Both the position numbers and the translations under genes were made by a program. From assembly GCA_002345825.1 (NCBI GenBank), contig DDWD01000162.1, forward strand, positions 11,247 to 26,487: 15,241 nt of DNA, written 5' to 3'. The stretch comes from Bacteroidales bacterium UBA2295. Lineage in GTDB: Bacteria; Bacteroidota; Bacteroidia; Bacteroidales; Tenuifilaceae. This document shows positions 1 through 6,851 of the stretch, one piece after another (the stretch's first letter is position 1; each line of letters opens with the position of its first letter). The notes beneath the pieces are model-generated. The model made no database searches, was not told the DNA's origin, and saw nothing but the letters and a program-made list of their open reading frames with translations.

Positions 1-37
1 CCGCCTGTATTGTTTTTATACCAGTTTTGGCGAGCGG

Positions 38-445
38 CTATAAATGTTGAAAAATCCCCAAACCTTTGATCTTTTTAGGATCGATACCAATTATTGCCGC
101 AATTGATTGTATCTTTTTTAATCTGCTTATAAAGTCCTTCACCTCGTTTGTGCCAACAGCTCCTTGAATCTTCAAGATAAAGTCCACATTGGCAAGCTCC
201 TTTACCAGTATACTCGCTTCTAGCTTATTTTTTACAATCAGGATATTGTTTTGGGGCAAGCCCTCCTCGTCCTTTAGGCAAGGGAAGCAGGCTTGTTTGA
301 AATCGATTGGGGCAACCTGCGACAGCTTAAGGTGGAGGTTTGAATTGAGTTCCCAGGCCAGCTTGTGTATCGATAGTGTGGTAGAAATGGCAAAATATTG
401 GGCATCCTCGCTTGGCACCTCAAGCTTTATCTGCTTTTTTTTCAT
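38..445 (-). CDS. IPExxxVDY family protein (uncharacterised, Bacteroidota-specific)
   Basis: This is a 135-residue soluble protein with no signal peptide or membrane segment, starting with a lysine-rich MKKK. It resembles the small Bacteroidota family named for an IPE-x3-VDY motif. The matching place here is residues 82-89, where the first part reads KEL and the second VDF, so the motif is degenerate. The C-terminal part (100-130) is a helical, lysine-rich tail. In this phylum the family usually sits next to rnc, as it does here (47 bases downstream of rnc, same strand), so the assignment rests largely on context. Its biochemical role is unknown to me. In many relatives pyruvate kinase follows, but only 37 bases remain in the window and they show no start codon. 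The gene is probably co-transcribed with acpP-fabF-rnc. Confidence 0.72.
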   Translation of the reverse strand: MKKKQIKLEVPSEDAQYFAISTTLSIHKLAWELNSNLHLKLSQVAPIDFKQACFPCLKDEEGLPQNNILIVKNKLEASILVKELANVDFILKIQGAVGTNEVKDFISRLKKIQSIAAIIGIDPKKIKGLGIFQHL

Positions 446-492
446 AGGACAACCAAATTTTAGCTACAGTTAAGAAGTATCTCTATCTAGAT

Positions 493-1275
493 TTAGTTCT
501 CCCAGCTAATAGTTTCGGGTTTGAGCTGTTGATTTGGGAGGGGGAAAATGTCGATTCGTTCCAGGGCAACCATAGCAGCGTTCTGTTCGGCTTCTTTTTT
601 CGATGTACCATACCCAGTTCCAAGCAGGCGATCATTAAGGCTCAACTTTGCCTCAAAGGATGGGTTTTGGCCGCGGGGGGTTGGTTGCTCAATGCATTCA
701 AATTGTATGTTGAGCTTATTTTTTTGGGCCAACTCAATGATCCGACTTTTATAGTCGGTCTCGGTTTGCCTTAGCTCATGAAGATCGATATGCTTACAAA
801 GGATAAATGTGTTTATCCATTTTCGGGTAGCTTTAAACCCTTTGTCGAGGTATATAGCTCCTACAAATGCTTCGAGAGCATCACCATAAATATGCTTTTG
901 GGCAAGTGGGTTGTTGGTTTGTGTAACAACCAATTTGTCTAGCCCAATGGCTTGAGCAATTGCATTAAGGCTACTTCTGCTAACAATGCGCGAACGCATT
1001 TTGGTGAGGAAGCCTTCGTCTTCGTTTGGGAAATTAATAAAAAGGTACTCAGCAACAATAGAATCAATAATTGAGTCACCAAGGTATTCTAAGCGCTCAT
1101 TGTTTACCTTTTTGCCGCTAGATATAGCTGTAGTTGCTGATTTGTGAATTAGGGCAATTTTGTACAGTTCTAGAGTTCTTGGATTTAGGGCAAAGTCAGT
1201 ACGAAGCTGGCGTTTAAAAATTACATCAGCGCTATTGCGTTCAAATTTATTTGTCCTAAAGAAGAAACGAATCAC
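493..1275 (-). CDS. rnc: Ribonuclease III
   Basis: RNase III is a double-strand-specific endoribonuclease that processes rRNA precursors and structured mRNAs in the cytoplasm. The 260-residue protein has the catalytic signature ERLEYLGDS at residues 60-68. The second metal-binding segment GDALEAFVGAIYLD lies at 131-144, with D132 and E135 as the expected ligands. A C-terminal double-stranded-RNA-binding domain covers about 173-241, ending in the usual KKEAEQNAA helix. It is longer than the E. coli enzyme (226 residues), mainly through an N-terminal extension of about 20 residues. The start is GTG: an in-frame stop lies at 1285-1287 and no ATG, TTG or other GTG falls between. Only 5 bases separate it from the fabF stop, which suggests translational coupling and one operon with acpP-fabF. 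Identification is very secure. Confidence 0.96.
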   Translation of the reverse strand: MIRFFFRTNKFERNSADVIFKRQLRTDFALNPRTLELYKIALIHKSATTAISSGKKVNNERLEYLGDSIIDSIVAEYLFINFPNEDEGFLTKMRSRIVSRSSLNAIAQAIGLDKLVVTQTNNPLAQKHIYGDALEAFVGAIYLDKGFKATRKWINTFILCKHIDLHELRQTETDYKSRIIELAQKNKLNIQFECIEQPTPRGQNPSFEAKLSLNDRLLGTGYGTSKKEAEQNAAMVALERIDIFPLPNQQLKPETISWEN

Positions 1276-1280
1276 TTGAT

Positions 1281-2534
1281 CTATTCAACAAATTTTTTGA
1301 AGACAACACTAGAGTTGTGACCACCAAATCCAAAAGTATTGCTAAGCGCTACGTTAACGTCACGCTTCTTGGCCTTATTAAGGGTTAAATCAACTTTAGG
1401 GTCAATCTCAGGGTCGGCAACAGTGTGGTTAATAGTTGGGGGAATAAATCCCTTGTTTATTGCAAGTATTGAGGCAATAGCTTCAACGGCACCAGTTGCA
1501 CCAAGCAGGTGTCCAGTCATCGATTTGGTTGAACTTAGGCTTAGCTTGTATGCGTGCTCACCAAATACTGAGGTGATGGCCTTAATTTCGGCAATATCGC
1601 CCAGTGGGGTTGCAGTACCGTGAACATTGATGTAATCAACATCCTCAACCATAAGGTTTGCATTTTTAAGCGTTCTAATCATCACGTTTTTAGCGCCTAA
1701 TCCCTCGGGATGTGGAGCTGTAAAGTGGTGTGCATCGGCTGTCATTCCTCCACCGGCTAGCTCGGCATAAATTTTTGCACCTCTAGCTTTGGCGTGCTCA
1801 TACTCTTCGAGAATTATCGCACCAGCACCTTCGCCCATTACAAATCCATCGCGGGTACCGTCAAATGGGCGGGAAGCTGTTTTGTAATTTTCGTTATTTG
1901 TGGAGATTGCCTGCATTGAATTGAAACCACCCATCCCTGCTTCGTTAACTGATGCCTCAGATCCGCCGGTAAGTATTATTGTAGCTTGACCAAGACGAAT
2001 AAGGTTAAGCGCATCGATTAATGCGTGAGTAGATGATGCACAAGCAGAAACGGTTGAGTAGTTTGGCCCTCTAAACCCATAGCGAATACTAATGTGTCCC
2101 GAGGCAATATCGGCAATCATTCTTGGAATAAAGAAAGGGCTAAACCGCGGAGTAAAGTCCCCCGCGATGTAGCCTTTCATCTCTTCCATAAAAGTTTGAA
2201 TCCCTCCAATTCCAGAGGCCCAGATAACTCCTGCTTCATCGTGGTCAATCTTATCAAGATCTAAACCTGAATCGAGAAATGCTTCATGAGCCGAAACCAT
2301 AGCATACTGACAGTAAGGATCGTACTTGCGTAGCTCCTTACGATCGAAATGTTGGAGAGGATCGAAATTTTTTACCTGACAGGCAAATTTGGTTTTGAAC
2401 TTGGTAGTATCAAAGCTTGTAATTAGCTCCGATCCGCTAACACCTTGCTCTAGATTGTTACAAAACTCATTAATATTATTCCCAATGGGGTTAAGCGTTC
2501 CAAGTCCTGTTACAACAACACGTTTTAGCTCCAT
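1281..2534 (-). CDS. fabF: Beta-ketoacyl-ACP synthase II
   Basis: FabF condenses malonyl-ACP with a growing acyl-ACP in cytosolic type II fatty-acid elongation. All 417 residues align with the family (E. coli FabF is 413). The catalytic Cys165 sits in TVSACASS. The two catalytic histidines are H305 in VHGTATPLGD and H342 in KSMTGHLLGA, with the conserved K337 just before the latter. The glycine-rich FGFGGHNSS is at 401-409 and the MGEGAGA block at 233-239. The start is ATG. Its partner acyl carrier protein is encoded 44 bases upstream and rnc follows 5 bases downstream, so the three are very likely one transcript. The Cys-His-His triad separates it from a FabH-type (Cys-His-Asn) synthase. FabF rather than FabB is chosen from length and from the acpP-fabF linkage. 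Confidence 0.97.
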   Translation of the reverse strand: MELKRVVVTGLGTLNPIGNNINEFCNNLEQGVSGSELITSFDTTKFKTKFACQVKNFDPLQHFDRKELRKYDPYCQYAMVSAHEAFLDSGLDLDKIDHDEAGVIWASGIGGIQTFMEEMKGYIAGDFTPRFSPFFIPRMIADIASGHISIRYGFRGPNYSTVSACASSTHALIDALNLIRLGQATIILTGGSEASVNEAGMGGFNSMQAISTNNENYKTASRPFDGTRDGFVMGEGAGAIILEEYEHAKARGAKIYAELAGGGMTADAHHFTAPHPEGLGAKNVMIRTLKNANLMVEDVDYINVHGTATPLGDIAEIKAITSVFGEHAYKLSLSSTKSMTGHLLGATGAVEAIASILAINKGFIPPTINHTVADPEIDPKVDLTLNKAKKRDVNVALSNTFGFGGHNSSVVFKKFVE

Positions 2535-2578
2535 AGTTCAAAATAGTTAATAGAAAAACTGTCAGGTTTTGAAAATTC

Positions 2579-2815
2579 TTACTTTGAGTTGTTTTCGATG
2601 TAGGTTATAGCATCGCCAACTGAACTGATCTTTTCAGCTTCTTCGTCAGGAATAGAAAGGTTGAATTCCTTTTCGAATTCCATAATCAACTCAACGGTGT
2701 CGAGTGAATCTGCACCTAAATCGTTTGTGAAGCTGGCCTCTGGAGTTACCTCATTCTCATCAACTCCCAACTTGTCAACGATAATGGCCTTAACTCTGGT
2801 AGCAATATCAGACAT
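2579..2815 (-). CDS. acpP: Acyl carrier protein
   Basis: This 78-residue acidic protein carries fatty-acyl intermediates on a 4'-phosphopantetheine arm. The attachment site is Ser37 in the canonical GADSLD motif (34-39). Helix II follows (TVELIMEFEKEF), then the IPDEEAEKI loop/helix at 55-63, exactly as in other bacterial ACPs. The length is typical. It is the first gene of the minus-strand acpP-fabF-rnc cluster and is divergent from purN. A TAnnTTTG -7-like promoter element lies about 95 bases upstream of the start. No residue expected in the family is missing. Confidence 0.98.
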   Translation of the reverse strand: MSDIATRVKAIIVDKLGVDENEVTPEASFTNDLGADSLDTVELIMEFEKEFNLSIPDEEAEKISSVGDAITYIENNSK

Positions 2816-2907
2816 AGCTTTAAATGTTAAATTAGTAAATTGGTTTATTCAAATGCAAAGAAAAAAATATTAAGCTAATATAAAAATGCTTAATCTTAAA
2901 TTCTGGG

Positions 2908-2915
2908 CAAAAGTA
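2908..2915 (-). promoter_or_regulatory. Candidate -7 promoter element for acpP-fabF-rnc
   Basis: Read on the minus strand this is TACTTTTG, an exact match to the Bacteroidota -7 consensus TAnnTTTG, followed by C as in the other copies in this window. It would start transcription near base 2900, leaving an untranslated leader of about 85 bases before acpP. I found no clear TTTG at the -33 position, so the match is only half of the consensus. The surrounding AT-rich sequence raises the chance rate. Confidence 0.42.
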
Positions 2916-2928
2916 TATTTTTTGTTTT

Positions 2929-2936
2929 TATTTTTG
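2929..2936 (+). promoter_or_regulatory. Weak candidate -7 promoter element for purN
   Basis: TATTTTTG on the plus strand matches TAnnTTTG, 59 bases upstream of the purN ATG. It lies inside a long T-rich tract (2916-2970), where such a match is likely by chance, and no -33 TTTG lies at proper spacing. It is listed because it is the best match in the divergent acpP/purN spacer for the purN direction. Confidence 0.22.
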
Positions 2937-2995
2937 ATGCTTTATACCATACTTTTTTCCTTTTTTTAACCTCAAATTAATTAAACGTTCATATA

Positions 2996-3571
2996 ATGAG
3001 GAGTATAGCCATTTTCGCATCTGGCTCTGGCAGCAATGCCGAGAACATAAATTCGTGGTTTGTGGGCTCAAAACTAGCCAAAGTATCTCTAATCCTTTCG
3101 GATAATCCTAACGCTTTTGTGCTGGAAAGGGCTAAAAGGTTGGGCATTGAGCACATCGTATTCAATTTAACCAGCCTTAGAGATGGGAAAGTGCTAATGG
3201 AATTGCAAAGCCGGGGGATAGATTTTGTTGTATTAGCAGGGTTTTTAAGGCTTATTCCTCAGAATATAGTTGAAGCTTATCGTGGCAGAATAATTAATAT
3301 TCATCCGGCCTTGCTCCCAAAATTTGGAGGGAAAGGTATGTATGGTAATAAGGTGCATGAGGCGGTTGTTTTAGCAGACGAAAAAGAAACAGGTATTACC
3401 ATACACTATGTAAATGAGCATTACGATAAGGGTGATATCGTATTCCAAGCACGATGCGCAATAGAAAGCACCGATACACCTCAAACAGTTGCCGCCAAAG
3501 TGCATGAGTTGGAGTACAAACATTTCCCTAAGGTAATTGAAACCCTAGTGAAGCAGCTGGAGCAGAAGTAA
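2996..3571 (+). CDS. purN: Phosphoribosylglycinamide formyltransferase (GAR transformylase)
   Basis: PurN transfers a formyl group from 10-formyltetrahydrofolate to GAR in de novo purine synthesis. The 191-residue protein has the N-terminal FASGSGSNAENI phosphate-binding loop (7-18). The catalytic asparagine and histidine are N101 and H103 in INIHPALLP. The third catalytic residue, aspartate, is in HYDKGDIVFQ; D144 lines up with E. coli D144. The length suits the compact Bacteroidota form (E. coli is 212). The ATG at 2996 sets M-R-S-I-A-I-F at the usual first beta strand, so the start is secure. It is divergent from acpP with a 180-base spacer and convergent with the following minus-strand gene, whose stop is only 8 bases away. 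I saw no strong terminator hairpin between those two stops. Confidence 0.96.
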   Translation: MRSIAIFASGSGSNAENINSWFVGSKLAKVSLILSDNPNAFVLERAKRLGIEHIVFNLTSLRDGKVLMELQSRGIDFVVLAGFLRLIPQNIVEAYRGRIINIHPALLPKFGGKGMYGNKVHEAVVLADEKETGITIHYVNEHYDKGDIVFQARCAIESTDTPQTVAAKVHELEYKHFPKVIETLVKQLEQK

Positions 3572-3579
3572 TCAGAATT

Positions 3580-4281
3580 CTAGTTGCCCAAAATGTTGAA
3601 GTTGAGTTGAACCCCAAATCCAATGATGAAAAAGTTGTGGTCCCACGTAAGGCTTCCCGTGTGTTTGTATGGTAACGATAGGCCTGCATCAGCATAAAAT
3701 TTCAGGTTTTTGTAACCCATTAAGAGCACAACGCCGGGTTCAGCAAATAGGTTTGTTTCCTTGTTGATATTTACAGCCGAGAGCCTTAGCACCCCATTAA
3801 CATCTACCAGCTTGCTTGTAAAGCCTATGGCTGGTTGGAGAAACAACTTTTTACGTAACGAGGTTTGGTTGCCATCGTAGAACGAGTTGCGGAAATCGGC
3901 CGGTACTCTCCCCAAACCGGCACCCCCAAATATTCCGTACTTGCCAAAGCTTCCAATTTGGTCAAAGTACCCAACCCCGCCCTCAAGGTAAGTGAAGTGT
4001 TCTGTAATCTCCCTCACCTCATCTTCTATTGTGATCTCCTTTTTTTCGGCAAAATAGCTGCCGGTAAGGGTAAGTCCAACATGGTCGAATGTTGCGTAAG
4101 CAACCTGTATCTCGTTGTTACCAAGACCAATTACTCCAGTAATTTGAGTATCGCCTTGTTTTTGCAATACTGGTGCGTTATAGCTTGTAGGGTAGTATGC
4201 CAATCGGCATGCAGGGAAAAAGGTTATGATTGCAAAAATTACCCATGAGGTTCCTTTTGTCCTGATTTTACGTGTTTTCAT
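3580..4281 (-). CDS. Unrecognised secreted, probably outer-membrane, protein
   Basis: I do not recognise this 233-residue protein. It has a basic N-terminus (MKTRKIRTKG), a hydrophobic stretch at 13-23 and a cysteine at 25 preceded by FPA. This resembles a lipoprotein signal, though the -3 residue is phenylalanine rather than the usual leucine, so the lipobox is weak. The mature part is rich in glycine, aromatic residues and alternating polar/hydrophobic segments, such as GLGNNEIQVAYATFDHVGLT, with repeated Gly-Tyr/Phe-Gly turns. It ends in FFIIGFGVQLNFNILGN. That pattern suggests a small outer-membrane beta-barrel or beta-sandwich. It stands alone: convergent with purN on one side and 120 bases downstream of the M23 peptidase gene's stop on the other. 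A barrel is inference; a soluble periplasmic lipoprotein is the alternative. Confidence 0.7.
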   Translation of the reverse strand: MKTRKIRTKGTSWVIFAIITFFPACRLAYYPTSYNAPVLQKQGDTQITGVIGLGNNEIQVAYATFDHVGLTLTGSYFAEKKEITIEDEVREITEHFTYLEGGVGYFDQIGSFGKYGIFGGAGLGRVPADFRNSFYDGNQTSLRKKLFLQPAIGFTSKLVDVNGVLRLSAVNINKETNLFAEPGVVLLMGYKNLKFYADAGLSLPYKHTGSLTWDHNFFIIGFGVQLNFNILGN

Positions 4282-4401
4282 AGCAGGCTTTTACACGCAA
4301 ATTATATCCAAATGGGATTAAAGTCAATACCCCCAACGGATATAGACTTTATCTATATGCTCGGTTTTGCTCGGCAGGGATAAGGTCGATTATCGGTTTT
4401 T

Positions 4402-5679
4402 TTAGAAAGATGAATATGCACTATGACTTGGGAAAACTGGTTTTAGCGAAATGCTATCGAGTTTTACCCTGAGGGGAGCAATGGTCTTAGCATAATTATT
4501 CTTGAGTTCGTCCTTAATGGGTTCAACTGGCGGGGCTTCTACCTTTAGCGGATCAATTGCTTTTCCGTTTTTCCAAAATCGCATATCGAGGTGCGGGCCA
4601 GTGGCCAGGCCTGTTTTTCCCACATAACCAATAATTTGCCCTTGCTGAACACGAACACCTTGGGCAATACCTTTACCAAAACGCGAGAAGTGATTGTAAC
4701 CGGTTGTGTATACGCTGTTATGTTTAATCCTTACAAAGTTACCAGCCGCATTGTTGTAACCCTTTGCTATTACTACTCCATCGCCAAGAGCAACAACCGG
4801 TGTTCCCTCGGGAGCGGCATAATCAACACCAGTGTGTGGCCGATTAATCTTAAGTATTGGATGCATCCGATTGTAGGAAAAACCGGAGCTAATTCGCGAG
4901 AAGCGAAGAGGGGCTTTAAGGAATGCTTTCCGTAAGCTATTGCCCTGTTCGTCCCAGTAACTCCACACAGAATCTTGCATATAACGGAAAGCGTAGTATT
5001 TATGTCCCCTGTGTTCAAACCAGGCCGCGTGGATTGTCCCAACACCAATGGGCTCGTCGCCAACATATAGCTCATCATAAACGGCTTTAAACTTATCGCC
5101 ATTGTAAAGGCCAAAAAAATCGACAGCCCAAGCAAAAATATCGGAAAGATCCAATGCTAGCACTGGATTAAGATTGTGATTATTCATTGCCTCCCAAAGC
5201 GATGAGGATATTTCCGCCTCACTAATGCGGGTTACAGGGGTGATATCTCGCTGGCCAAGGGAAACGCTAAGCGAATCGCCAAAGTGAAAAACAACGTAAT
5301 CTACCTGTGAGTGCTCGTAAACCAGGTATTCGGTTTTGTTTGTGGTATCAGGGGATGAGAAAATTTTGTATTTATTTCCTGCCCGTACTGAACGGATGTT
5401 AAAAATATCTTTGGTTTTGCTGGGTAGCTGATTTATCAGTTGTCCGCTTACACCATGCGAATGCATAATGACGCCCAAGGTTTGGTTCCGCTTAACGGTG
5501 AACGTTTCAATATTGAAAGAATCTATTGCAATACCATATTCTTTCTTGGGCTGTTCATCTATAGTTACCCGATAGTCGGACTTGTTGATTTTGGGTGTGG
5601 AGGGGGGCGTTTTGGAAAATAAAGCAACAGCAGCAACGGCAGCAATGCTTATGGTAACAATAGCAACAAATTTTTTCAT
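4402..5679 (-). CDS. M23-family peptidoglycan metallopeptidase (LytM domain)
   Basis: This is a predicted murein endopeptidase acting in the periplasm. The 425-residue protein starts with a signal anchor or signal peptide (hydrophobic 4-21). A LysM/OapA-like domain follows at about 57-107, then a linker and the LytM/M23 domain at about 262-380. The first zinc motif HTGVD gives H282 and D286. H330 in GYNHFS and H363 in GPHLD are the expected catalytic histidines. The usual HxH motif reads HLD, so the third zinc ligand is Asp365 instead of His. The layout resembles the MepM/YebA type. A proline-rich C-terminal tail (381-425) extends past the catalytic domain. Start and length fit the family. 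It is flanked by a 113-base gap to the YitT genes and appears to be its own transcription unit. Confidence 0.9.
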   Translation of the reverse strand: MKKFVAIVTISIAAVAAVALFSKTPPSTPKINKSDYRVTIDEQPKKEYGIAIDSFNIETFTVKRNQTLGVIMHSHGVSGQLINQLPSKTKDIFNIRSVRAGNKYKIFSSPDTTNKTEYLVYEHSQVDYVVFHFGDSLSVSLGQRDITPVTRISEAEISSSLWEAMNNHNLNPVLALDLSDIFAWAVDFFGLYNGDKFKAVYDELYVGDEPIGVGTIHAAWFEHRGHKYYAFRYMQDSVWSYWDEQGNSLRKAFLKAPLRFSRISSGFSYNRMHPILKINRPHTGVDYAAPEGTPVVALGDGVVIAKGYNNAAGNFVRIKHNSVYTTGYNHFSRFGKGIAQGVRVQQGQIIGYVGKTGLATGPHLDMRFWKNGKAIDPLKVEAPPVEPIKDELKNNYAKTIAPLRVKLDSISLKPVFPSHSAYSSF

Positions 5680-5792
5680 GGTTTAATTTAGATGTGAAAA
5701 CTATATGGCAAATAAAGATATTTTGCCTTGAAAGTCCTAGCTTATGAGGTGTATTTTAACCCTATTGGTGATTTTTTACTATGCTCGAATCG

Positions 5793-6677
5793 CTATGAGC
5801 GAATCCGCTCAAACCCTTGTCCGTATACGCCCATCACGTTAGCAACCGACACAAAGGCGTTATGGTCAATCTCTTTGATTATTTTATAGATATCGCTCAC
5901 TTCATGCTTTCGAACAAGGGTGATCACAACCTTTTGGTTTTCTTTAGAGTACCATCCAACACCGTCAATTACAGTTACTCCACGATTAATTTTGCTGGTA
6001 ATACTATCGGCAATTTCGCTGTATTGCCGCGAAAAGATAAACATTTGAACAGATTGGCGACTTCCCGAAAGCACCGCATCGATTGCATAAGCAGTAATGG
6101 CCATGGCCACATAACCATACACAATTGTTTCGATGCGTTTAACCGGAGGGAGTTCGGTTAGAACAAAAAACGATGACCCTATGATAAATACATCGCACAT
6201 CAGGATAACTCTGCCAGGGCTTATATTGCGATATTTGTTTACAATCATGGCTATAATATCGGTTCCCCCCGTGCTGCCTCCCTGGGTAAATATAATCCCT
6301 AATCCAACCCCCGATAGGATTCCTCCAATAATTGCCGACAGGAATTTGTCCTCCACCACAGGCATATGAATGTACGATTGCAGTATCGAAAGCAGAACCG
6401 ACCCAGCAACAACACCAAATATGGTTTTTACACCAAAGCTTGCACCCAAGGCCTTTATGGCAAGAAGGATTAGCCCAATATTAATAAGGAAGTAGGTGTA
6501 TCCAAGGGGGAAACCTGTTGCGTAGTATATTAGCGCACCTATACCAGAAACACCTCCTCCGGTAATTTTGTGCGGTAGCAAAAAGGCTGTCCACGACAGA
6601 GAATACAGGAAAAGCCCAAATACAATAATTGAATACATCCGGGCCATTTTTAGTACGGGGGCAAGTTTCATTGTCAT
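5793..6677 (-). CDS. YitT family membrane protein (DUF161 + DUF2179), copy 1
   Basis: This 294-residue integral inner-membrane protein belongs to the YitT family, whose transport or other role is not established. Hydrophobic segments lie at about 14-34, 57-78, 82-102, 112-131, 157-173 and 183-203. The signature GGSTGGTD is at 133-140, followed by a conserved IVNKYRNISPGR. A soluble C-terminal DUF2179 domain covers about 226-286 and ends in NVMGVYGQGFERIR; in related proteins this domain faces the cytoplasm. It is one of two tandem paralogues; copy 2 is immediately upstream on the same strand across a 174-base spacer. The start could be Met1 or Met3; Met1 lies 26 bases from a -7-like box. The spacer holds its own promoter-like box and a hairpin, so the two copies may be transcribed separately. 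Confidence 0.92.
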   Translation of the reverse strand: MTMKLAPVLKMARMYSIIVFGLFLYSLSWTAFLLPHKITGGGVSGIGALIYYATGFPLGYTYFLINIGLILLAIKALGASFGVKTIFGVVAGSVLLSILQSYIHMPVVEDKFLSAIIGGILSGVGLGIIFTQGGSTGGTDIIAMIVNKYRNISPGRVILMCDVFIIGSSFFVLTELPPVKRIETIVYGYVAMAITAYAIDAVLSGSRQSVQMFIFSRQYSEIADSITSKINRGVTVIDGVGWYSKENQKVVITLVRKHEVSDIYKIIKEIDHNAFVSVANVMGVYGQGFERIRS

Positions 6678-6703
6678 AATATTATTAGGGGTGATATTTT
6701 TTG

Positions 6704-6711
6704 CAAAGGTA
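6704..6711 (-). promoter_or_regulatory. Candidate -7 promoter element for YitT copy 1
   Basis: Read on the minus strand this is TACCTTTG, an exact TAnnTTTG, followed by C, with its edge 26 bases from the start codon. No TTTG is visible at -33. Together with the hairpin at 6747-6781 it argues that copy 1 has its own promoter. Confidence 0.45.
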
Positions 6712-6746
6712 GCAAAGTGGCTTCAATAAAACTCGGATTGCCAAAA

Positions 6747-6781
6747 GTTCAAAAGCCCCGCAATTCTGCAGGGCTTTGAAC
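6747..6781 (-). terminator. Hairpin between the YitT genes, probable terminator for copy 2
   Basis: The left arm (6747-6762) and right arm (6767-6781) are complementary over about 15 pairs, with one C/A mismatch and one bulged A, around a four-base loop. The core is GCCC facing GGGC. Read on the minus strand the hairpin lies about 70 bases past the copy 2 stop. Its 3' arm runs into TTTT, GAAC and then TTTT, a broken T-tract. That resembles an intrinsic terminator, but the T-run is imperfect. Confidence 0.55.
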
Positions 6782-6784
6782 CTT

Positions 6785-6801
6785 TCAACGTGAAACGTTG
6801 A
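6785..6801. repeat. Short perfect inverted repeat beside the terminator hairpin
   Basis: TCAACG and CGTTGA form a perfect six-base inverted repeat with a five-base loop (TGAAA), three bases from the larger hairpin at 6747-6781. It may be part of the same 3' structure of the copy 2 transcript or a protein-binding site. The sequence alone cannot decide. Confidence 0.5.
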
Positions 6802-6851
6802 GTTGTTGTTAGTTGTAATACAGTTGGTTGTCCTAGGTGAGCTGCCTGGCA

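Noticed and set aside
1..37. Possible start of a further minus-strand gene (pyruvate kinase in many relatives)
   Set aside because: These 37 bases contain no start codon or recognisable coding sequence in that direction, so nothing can be supported from the window.
189..473. Plus-strand open frame of 94 codons opposite the IPExxxVDY gene
   Set aside because: It is a shadow of the minus-strand gene. The serine-rich composition and lack of any motif are typical of antisense reading.
4340..4358. Perfect inverted repeat ATATAGA/TCTATAT past the M23 gene, considered as a terminator
   Set aside because: The stem is entirely A/T apart from one pair and no T-run follows. It is too weak to call a terminator and could be chance in AT-rich spacer DNA.
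5797..5810. GAGCG/CGCTC hairpin at the end of YitT copy 1
   Set aside because: It lies mostly within the last codons of the gene, has only five pairs and lacks a T-tract, so terminator function is not supported.
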